Positions 6,914-12,418 of a stretch of DNA of 17,038 nt are shown here, piece by piece; the first letter of the stretch is position 1; every line of letters starts with the position of its first letter. The position numbers and the translations under genes are program-made. This DNA comes from Phycisphaerae bacterium (GTDB lineage: Bacteria > Planctomycetota > Phycisphaerae > Sedimentisphaerales > SG8-4): positions 1 through 17,038 of the forward strand of contig JAUVYQ010000045.1 of NCBI GenBank assembly GCA_030603035.1, read 5' to 3'. The notes under the pieces were generated by a model, which was given only the letters and a program-made list of their open reading frames with translations, was not told where the DNA came from and did no database searches.

Positions 6914-7582
6914 ATGAGCGGCAATTTGAGATTTAAGATTCGTGTCCTGGTGCCTTGGTGGCAGGAATTACCAATTATGCTCTTATGCTCTTTTGCTCTT
7001 TTATTGCCTGGCGGCTGCAATTCATTCGGCAAAGGCGGAAAACTGAAGCCTGATGAGGTCGCAAGGACGCCGGCTGAAGAGAAAAAGGCCAGGTTACTCA
7101 AGCAGCTCGAACGCAAATTTGAAAATCCCGATGCGCATTTCGAGATGGGCCGGTTATATCAGGCTGACGGGCTGTGGGCTAAGGCAGAGTATCATTACAA
7201 TAACACTTTGAGCTTCGACCCTGTTCACAGAAGAGCCCAGGCGGCAAGGGTGAAAGTGCTGCTGGATGGCGGCGATACAGCCAAGGCCGAACTATTGGCC
7301 GATGAGTATATGACTCAGGCTTCCAATTCAGCGGAAAAGTCGCTTCGCCTTGCACTGGCGTTTCAGGAGCAGCAGCTGGATGAGTATGCATTTGCCTGTT
7401 ATCAGCAGGCGCTTCGTTTGGCGCCGAATTCAGCCGAGATTAACAAGCAGTTCGGCTACTATTATTTGAGCAAGAACGATAAAGTCCGTGCGAAGGACTT
7501 TCTTGTCCGCAGTTTCCAGCTTAATCCTAACCAGCCGGAGGTGGCCGGTGAACTTGGTCGACTTGGTGTGGTGATAGAATAG
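6914..7582 (+). CDS. Tetratricopeptide-repeat lipoprotein
   Basis: A 222-residue protein from the ATG at 6914, chosen because GGGAGG lies about 6 bases upstream; the open frame extends back to a TTG at 6851 without support. The N-terminus is basic (RFKIRV), followed by a hydrophobic run and LLPGGC, a lipobox-like cleavage site with Cys at about residue 35. Three or four TPR units follow: PDAHFEMGRLYQADGLWAKA, YHYNNTLSFDP, FACYQQALRLAPNSAEINKQ and YYLSKNDKVRAKDFL. It is likely a periplasm-facing, membrane-anchored scaffold for protein contacts; PilW/NlpI-type roles are possible but unproven. Immediately after the stop a different frame continues with a K/E-rich tail, so a C-terminal frameshift is possible. 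Not obviously part of the sugar operons. Confidence 0.75.
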   Translation: MSGNLRFKIRVLVPWWQELPIMLLCSFALLLPGGCNSFGKGGKLKPDEVARTPAEEKKARLLKQLERKFENPDAHFEMGRLYQADGLWAKAEYHYNNTLSFDPVHRRAQAARVKVLLDGGDTAKAELLADEYMTQASNSAEKSLRLALAFQEQQLDEYAFACYQQALRLAPNSAEINKQFGYYYLSKNDKVRAKDFLVRSFQLNPNQPEVAGELGRLGVVIE

Positions 7583-7656
7583 AAAGGCAGCGAAAGACCG
7601 AGAAGCGCACCAAGAAGCTGGACAAGATTGTGGAGTAGTCCGACAAAGAAAATTAG

Positions 7657-7768
7657 AAATTAAATATCAAAATGCAAAATTAAGTCCACAGGACGCCCAA
7701 CGGCGGAAGTCATCGCCGCAAGGGGGCGATTCCACAATTTTGATTTTTAATCTTTGATTTTTGCATTC
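7657..7768. repeat. AT-rich inverted repeat with an internal GC-rich hairpin
   Basis: TTAAATATCAAAAT (7660-7673) is complementary at 13 of 14 positions to ATTTTGATTTTTAA (7738-7751). Between them lies a GC-rich stretch with GGACGCCC, GGCGG, and CGCCGCAAGGGGGCG (7714-7728). CGCCGCAAGG also occurs at 1731-1740. It looks like one small repeat nested in another; no gene is present. Confidence 0.45.
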
Positions 7769-7796
7769 TTTAATATGGTACTCTGGTATTTTTCCG

Positions 7797-7830
7797 CCCC
7801 GTGGTGAAGGGATGCGCTGCGGGGTTTTTT
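7797..7830 (+). terminator. Putative rho-independent terminator after the TPR gene
   Basis: CCCCG (7797-7801) pairs with CGGGG (7820-7824), followed by six T (7825-7830). The loop is long (18 bases), so confidence is moderate. It would separate the TPR gene from the symporter operon. Confidence 0.5.
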
Positions 7831-7845
7831 GTTGGAACCCTGATA

Positions 7846-7870
7846 TCGTGAATCGTGAAGCGAATCACGA
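7846..7870. repeat. TCGTGA direct and inverted repeats before the symporter
   Basis: TCGTGA occurs at 7846-7851 and 7853-7858, and its complement TCACGA at 7865-7870, one base before the ribosome site. It could be an operator or leader hairpin controlling the symporter, or a fragment of a dispersed 'aatcgtgaagcg' repeat. Confidence 0.4.
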
Positions 7871-7885
7871 AAAGGAGTAAACGTT

Positions 7886-9589
7886 ATGTTAGGATTACAC
7901 ATAGCAGACATTTGTATTTTGGTGCTCTATTTCGCGGGTATGACTGCTATTGGAGTTTGGGCTGCAAGAAAAATTAAAAAAACCTCCGATTTCTTTATGC
8001 CCCGCAGATTCGGAAAAGCCATGATGATAATGCACGCTTTCGGAACCGGCACCCATTCCGACCAGGCGGTTGGCGTCGCTTCTAAAAGCTTCACAAACGG
8101 ACTATCCGGTATCTGGTATCAGTGGCTGTGGTTGCCTGTAACCCCTTTCTACTGGCTGATTGCGCCCGTCTTTAGACGATTTCGAGCTATTACCACCGCT
8201 GATGTCTTCCAGGCCAGATTTAACCCAAGTGTTGCTATGCTATTTGCTGTCATTGGAATGGTGAACCTTGCGGTCAATATCGGCTTGATGCTCAAAGGCT
8301 CAAGCGAGGTAATTTCGGCCGGTACGGGTGGTTTGCTTTCGGCCAATTTAGCTATCGCTGTTATGACAGTAATATTTGTGATATATGGAGTCGCCGGTGG
8401 ACTTGCTGCTGCCATTGTGACCGATTTTATACAGGGGGTCTTGACCATTATTTTCTCGTTTCTGCTGCTTCCACTCATAATGAACGCCGTAGGTGGATTT
8501 GCCGGCATACGTGAAGCGATAAAGGACCCGAGTATGTTATCGCTTGTGGCTCCGGCTGAGATTGGCTTTTTCTATATTGCGGTGATTGCTTTTAATGCCC
8601 TGGTGGGCATTGTGACCCAGCCGCACACTATGGGCAATTGTGCGGCGGGCAAGACGGAGATGGAGGGACGGGTGGGTTTTATGGGGGGAACGCTGATTAA
8701 GCGTTTGTGCACTGTGCCGTGGGCTTTGACGGGTCTGGCAGCGGTGATGTACTTTGCGGGCAGAACGATGGAGCCGGACAAAGTTTTTGGAGCGGTTGCA
8801 GGAGAGTTTCTGCCGAAGATTATGCCCGGCGTACTTGGTCTTTTCCTCGCAGCCCTTTTAGCTTCTGTGATGAGTTCCTGTGACTCATTTATGATTGCCT
8901 CATCAGGTTTGTTCACAGAAAATATCTACAAACGTTTAATACCGAATAAAACACAGAAACATTATGTTTCTGTGGCTCGAGTTGCGTCGCTGATGATAGT
9001 TGCTGGCGGTGTAGGGTTTGCTTATTGGTTGCCCAACGTTGTAAAGGGCCTTGAAATCTTCTGGAAAATTGCGCCGATGATGGGTATTGCGTTCTGGCTG
9101 GGGCTTTTCTGGCGGCGTACGACGGTTGCCGGCGCGTGGGCAGGAACGCTGACAGCTTTCGGTATCTGGTGGCTTACGGGGCAGGAGTTTTTTATCTCGT
9201 GGCTGGGCGGCCTTTCGGTGGCCGAGTCCCTGCGGTTCGTTTTCGTTAAGAACGGTACGCCGGAGGTCTACCTGCCCTGGCAGATGGTTTTCTACCTGAC
9301 TGCCGGCTCGATTGCTGGAATCGTCGTAAGTTTGTTCACTAAGCCGGTCGCAAGGGAAAAGCTCGACAATTTCTACGCACTTCTGCGGACCCCTGTCAAG
9401 CTGGGCGAGCGGGTATCCGCCCCTTGCACTTTGCCGTCTGATGCCGTTGTTCCTGAAAGACGAAACATCTTTCCAAACACCAATCTCGAAATAGCGATCC
9501 CCTCTCGTATCTCGGTTATTGGATTTTTCGTTGGTTGGGGATGTGTCGCAGCCATCATTTACTCAGTCTATCTGATAGCAAAGATGTAA
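7886..9589 (+). CDS. Sodium:solute symporter (SSS family) permease
   Basis: A 567-residue integral membrane protein with about 13 hydrophobic segments, the usual SSS size. The N-terminus (ADICILVLYFAGMTAIGVW, then KTSDFFMPRR) is typical of the family. The second signature GLFLAALLASVMSSCDSFMI with SSGLFTENIYKR lies near residues 318-350. The other conserved stretches AIVTDFIQGVLTII and FWRRTTVAGAWAG are also present. It uses the sodium gradient to import a small solute across the inner membrane. Family membership does not give the substrate, but the neighbours suggest a sugar, sugar acid or glycoside. The ATG has AAGGAG 8 bases upstream. It ends 12 bp before the second UroD-like gene, so the two form an operon. 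Confidence 0.92.
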   Translation: MLGLHIADICILVLYFAGMTAIGVWAARKIKKTSDFFMPRRFGKAMMIMHAFGTGTHSDQAVGVASKSFTNGLSGIWYQWLWLPVTPFYWLIAPVFRRFRAITTADVFQARFNPSVAMLFAVIGMVNLAVNIGLMLKGSSEVISAGTGGLLSANLAIAVMTVIFVIYGVAGGLAAAIVTDFIQGVLTIIFSFLLLPLIMNAVGGFAGIREAIKDPSMLSLVAPAEIGFFYIAVIAFNALVGIVTQPHTMGNCAAGKTEMEGRVGFMGGTLIKRLCTVPWALTGLAAVMYFAGRTMEPDKVFGAVAGEFLPKIMPGVLGLFLAALLASVMSSCDSFMIASSGLFTENIYKRLIPNKTQKHYVSVARVASLMIVAGGVGFAYWLPNVVKGLEIFWKIAPMMGIAFWLGLFWRRTTVAGAWAGTLTAFGIWWLTGQEFFISWLGGLSVAESLRFVFVKNGTPEVYLPWQMVFYLTAGSIAGIVVSLFTKPVAREKLDNFYALLRTPVKLGERVSAPCTLPSDAVVPERRNIFPNTNLEIAIPSRISVIGFFVGWGCVAAIIYSVYLIAKM

Positions 9590-9601
9590 GGTATAACGCC
9601 T

Positions 9602-10678
9602 ATGGAAAGAAGTTTGTTTTCAAATAGCCCGATGCTTCCGGCTGATATTGTTCTCGCGCCTGCGTGGTGGTTTCATAACGAAGGAATTACCTTTGACGAG
9701 GATTTTTTTTATGACCCTGCCAGAAGGGTCGAAGTCGAACGCAAGATGGGAAAGGCACTCTTCGAGCGGTGGGGAAAGTATGGCCTGGGAAAAGATAAAG
9801 ACAAAGACCTGCCGATTGTGGGCGCAGTGCACTTAGCTGCAGGATATCTGCTTAGCGAAATGCTTGGGTGCAAGGTCGAGTACAAAGAAAATGCACCGCC
9901 GCAGGTTATTTGCAGGCAACTGGAAGATTTGATAATTTCAGCAGAAGCCGCGTTTGAAAGCTGCGTGTACAAGAAGTTTGAGAAGCTGACCGAATCGCTT
10001 AAAGCTAAATATGGATACCTGGTTGGTGACGTGAATTGGGGCGGCATTTTGAATATTGCGTTTGACCTTCGCGGGGAGGCCTTGTTTATGGATACGTTCG
10101 ACAGGCCCGATGACGTCGATGTTTTTCTTTCTGAGATTGCCAAAGTGATTGAAAGATTTACGCAAGACTTGCAAAAAGAGACAGGCTCTACTTCAATCAG
10201 CGTTAACAGGAATGTGTGTCACCTCGGACCAGCAGTATTTTTACACAGCGAATGCTCGCATACGATGATTTCGGTGGAGGACTATAAGAAATTCCTTTTT
10301 ACATACGATGAGCAATGGAGCGGAAAGTACAGACCTTTCGGCATTCATTTCTGCGGCAAAGACGCTCATAGATATGCTGAGACCTTTAAGGAGTTTGGGC
10401 ACCTTGATTTTTTGGATGTAGGCTGGGGCGGTGATGTGACCCGGCTGCGCAGGCACCTTCCCAACACATTCTTAAATATCCGGTTAAGCCCCGTGGAAAT
10501 CATAGACCAGCGCGTCGGTGAGATAGCGAATACAATCCGCCGACTTGTAGCGGATTCCGGTAATCCTCAGCTTACAGGCGTTTGTTGTATCAATATGGAT
10601 GAAAAGGTTGCGGATGAGAAAATTACCGCTATATTTGAGACCGTCGCTAATCTTCGAGAAGAGTACCAACAAGACTGA
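9602..10678 (+). CDS. Second UroD-like protein (methyltransferase-branch fold)
   Basis: A 358-residue protein of the uroporphyrinogen decarboxylase superfamily. It begins LPADIVLAPAWWFHNEGITF, has YLVGDVNWGGILNIAFDLRG in the middle, then FGIHFCGKDAHRYAE (His249, Cys251), DFLDVGWGGDV and GVCCINMDEK (Cys328, Cys329). His-x-Cys plus a late Cys are the zinc ligands of MtaA/CmuA-type methyltransferases. The haem enzyme HemE lacks this motif, and no haem genes are nearby. It differs strongly from the UroD-like protein at 3934-5037, so the two are not recent duplicates. Its position 12 bp after the symporter says it acts on the imported solute or a product of it. The reaction is unknown. No clear ribosome site precedes the ATG; translation may be coupled to the symporter. 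Confidence 0.82.
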   Translation: MERSLFSNSPMLPADIVLAPAWWFHNEGITFDEDFFYDPARRVEVERKMGKALFERWGKYGLGKDKDKDLPIVGAVHLAAGYLLSEMLGCKVEYKENAPPQVICRQLEDLIISAEAAFESCVYKKFEKLTESLKAKYGYLVGDVNWGGILNIAFDLRGEALFMDTFDRPDDVDVFLSEIAKVIERFTQDLQKETGSTSISVNRNVCHLGPAVFLHSECSHTMISVEDYKKFLFTYDEQWSGKYRPFGIHFCGKDAHRYAETFKEFGHLDFLDVGWGGDVTRLRRHLPNTFLNIRLSPVEIIDQRVGEIANTIRRLVADSGNPQLTGVCCINMDEKVADEKITAIFETVANLREEYQQD

Positions 10679-10716
10679 GCCTGTAGAATTTTTGGTTATG
10701 GACTGAGGAATTGAAT

Positions 10717-10833
10717 ATGTACGCCAGAGAAGAAATTCGATAATCAAGCTGCTCGCTCAAAGAACAGACCGAGGCCTACAAGCGCATCCGCGAGATCTAC
10801 GAGGCCCGAGCGCTAACCCGTAGTATGTTTTGA
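10717..10833 (+). pseudogene. Short broken ORF (MYAREEIR-stop-...), unidentified
   Basis: An ATG with GAGGAA upstream reads MYAREEIR and then TAA (10741-10743). The same frame continues as LKEQTEAYKRIREIYEARAL and ends TRSMF at a TGA (10831-10833). The continued frame is protein-like (charged, helical), so this is probably a decayed gene start interrupted by a stop, or a small leader peptide before uxaE. I do not recognise the family. Confidence 0.35.
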
Positions 10834-10855
10834 TTAGGAAAAGGGAAACTATGGC

Positions 10856-12181
10856 ATGATTCTGGAAAAGTATTCGATTGGAATCGGTGACAGGTTCTGC
10901 CGCCAGGGGAAGGCCCAGCTTGCTGCCTTGATGAAGGCAAAACAGCAGGGTGTCAGCATTACACCTGTTTGGAACAAGTCGGCCAGGGAACATACTATTA
11001 TAGGCACAACGCAGTCGGACACACGCAAGGAGGCCGACGACGCCGTGGCGGCCTGCGGGTGGGATGGCCCCTATTTTGTCGATGCCGACCATATCGGGCT
11101 GGGCAACGTTGATGAGTTCATCGAATCCAGCGACTTTTTCACGCTTGACGTCGCCGATTTTATTGGTGAGCCGGCGAATGAAAGTGATGTGAATTCTTTT
11201 GTCCAAAAGCATAAGAAGTATGTTGGTTTGCTGACGATTGACGGCGTTGATGAGACTTTTGACATTACCGAAGAACGGCTCAGGACAATAGCAGGTAAGT
11301 TTCTGCTGGCGGTTAAGCAGGCCGGTAAAATCTACCAGCATATTGAAGCGGCCAGGGGCGCCGACAATTTCATTACCGAGGTTTCGATGGACGAGACTCT
11401 ATTGCCGCAGACGCCGGTCGAAATGTTTTTTATTCTCGCTGCCATCGCCGCCGAGGGCATCCCGGCCCAGACGATTGCGCCGAAATTCACAGGCCGATTC
11501 AATAAGGGCGTGGACTATGTCGGCGATGTAACTTTGTTTGCGGAAGAGTTTGAAAGCGACCTCGCGGTGGTCGCTTTTGCAATCAAAAAGTTTGGCTTGC
11601 CTGAGAACCTCAAACTCAGCGTACACTCCGGCAGCGATAAATTCTCAATTTACGGCCCAATAGCCGAGACACTGAAGAAATTCGATGCGGGTCCCGTTAG
11701 AAGCGAATCGCCAGGTCAGACTGGCGCAGCTTCGGTCCGGACTTCTAACGGGGCGGGCCTTCATCTTAAAACTGCGGGCACGACCTGGCTGGAAGAGCTC
11801 ATCGGCCTGGCACTGGCCGGCGGAGACGGACTTGCCATTGCAAAGGAAGTGTACGCCAAGGCAGTATCGCGAATCGATGAGCTTTGCGCCCCATACGTCA
11901 CGGTCGTTGATATCAACACCGAGAAGCTGCCCGCCCCCAAAATCGTTGACCGATGGGACGAGGAAGCGTTTACCTCGGCGTTGAGACATGACCGGTCGTG
12001 TGCGAGATACAATCATAGCTTCCGGCAGCTTCTGCACTTAGCATATAAGATTGCCGCTGAAATGGGCGAGCGCTATTCCAATGCGCTGGCGAAATATGAG
12101 GACATAATCGCCGGGAACGTGACGGAGAATATTTACGAACGGCATATAAAACCGCTCTTTATGGAACTGGACAAGTCATAA
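10856..12181 (+). CDS. uxaE: Tagaturonate epimerase (UxaE family)
   Basis: A 441-residue protein. It opens ILEKYSIGIGDRFCRQGKAQ, then PVWNKSAREHTIIGT (about 37-51), YFVDADHIGLGNVDEF and DFFTLDVADFIGE, followed by LKLSVHSGSDKFSIYGPI and LHLKTAGTTWLEE. These are conserved blocks of the UxaE family, which epimerises D-tagaturonate at C4 to D-fructuronate in the galacturonate pathway of Thermotoga and other anaerobes; the conserved His/Asp/Glu residues suggest a metal-dependent cytoplasmic enzyme. Residues 280-301 (PVRSESPG to SNGAG) look foreign: they are encoded by a 66-bp palindromic insertion, and without them the text reads FDAGLHLKTAGT. The ATG follows AAAGGG at about 10 bases. It lies downstream of the symporter/UroD pair (178 bp gap), supporting a uronate-related locus. 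Confidence 0.85.
   Translation: MILEKYSIGIGDRFCRQGKAQLAALMKAKQQGVSITPVWNKSAREHTIIGTTQSDTRKEADDAVAACGWDGPYFVDADHIGLGNVDEFIESSDFFTLDVADFIGEPANESDVNSFVQKHKKYVGLLTIDGVDETFDITEERLRTIAGKFLLAVKQAGKIYQHIEAARGADNFITEVSMDETLLPQTPVEMFFILAAIAAEGIPAQTIAPKFTGRFNKGVDYVGDVTLFAEEFESDLAVVAFAIKKFGLPENLKLSVHSGSDKFSIYGPIAETLKKFDAGPVRSESPGQTGAASVRTSNGAGLHLKTAGTTWLEELIGLALAGGDGLAIAKEVYAKAVSRIDELCAPYVTVVDINTEKLPAPKIVDRWDEEAFTSALRHDRSCARYNHSFRQLLHLAYKIAAEMGERYSNALAKYEDIIAGNVTENIYERHIKPLFMELDKS
11692..11757. repeat. 66-bp palindromic element inserted in frame in uxaE
   Basis: CCCGTTAGAAG (11693-11703) and CTTCTAACGGG (11742-11752) are perfect 11-bp inverted repeats. Inside is a second stem CGCCAG/CTGGCG around GTCAGA. 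GCGGG flanks it at 11687-11691 and 11753-11757, like a 5-bp target duplication, so the net addition is exactly 66 bp (22 codons) and the frame survives. Confidence 0.75.
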
Positions 12182-12302
12182 GTGCACAAGTGCACAGGTT
12201 GCAGTTTGTTTTGTAGGATTGCTGCGGTCTTTCAGAAAACGCAATTGTGCAGAAAAGGGGGAAATCTGGCCGATATAAACTCGTGAAATGTAGCGCTGGT
12301 TG

Positions 12303-12312
12303 TGTGCGCACA
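12303..12312. promoter_or_regulatory. Palindrome TGTGCGCACA upstream of ftsK
   Basis: A perfect 10-bp palindrome in the 237-bp gap before ftsK. A nearby GTGCACAAGTGCACA (12181-12195) repeats the GTGCAC half. These may be regulator sites; no other support. Confidence 0.3.
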
Positions 12313-12360
12313 GTCAGTATCTGTTTTTTATCGGACTTGGGAGACCGGTGATAGCGTGAG

Positions 12361-12395
12361 CCCCGTTAGAAATCGTTAGATTCGCTTCTAACAGG
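12361..12395. repeat. Small palindromic element, 'CCCGTTAGA' family, copy 3 (short)
   Basis: CCCCGTTAGA (12361-12370) is followed by TTCGCTTCTAACAGG. TCTAACAGG is complementary to the CCCGTTAGA edge with one mismatch. The AAGCGAA core of the uxaE element is present in reverse complement (TTCGCTT). It ends beside the start of the ftsK open frame. Confidence 0.5.
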
Positions 12396-12418
12396 TGAAT
12401 TATAGAACGGGGAATAAT

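Noticed and set aside
10757..11341. 194-codon minus-strand open frame
   Set aside because: It is the antisense shadow of uxaE, whose plus-strand frame carries family motifs.
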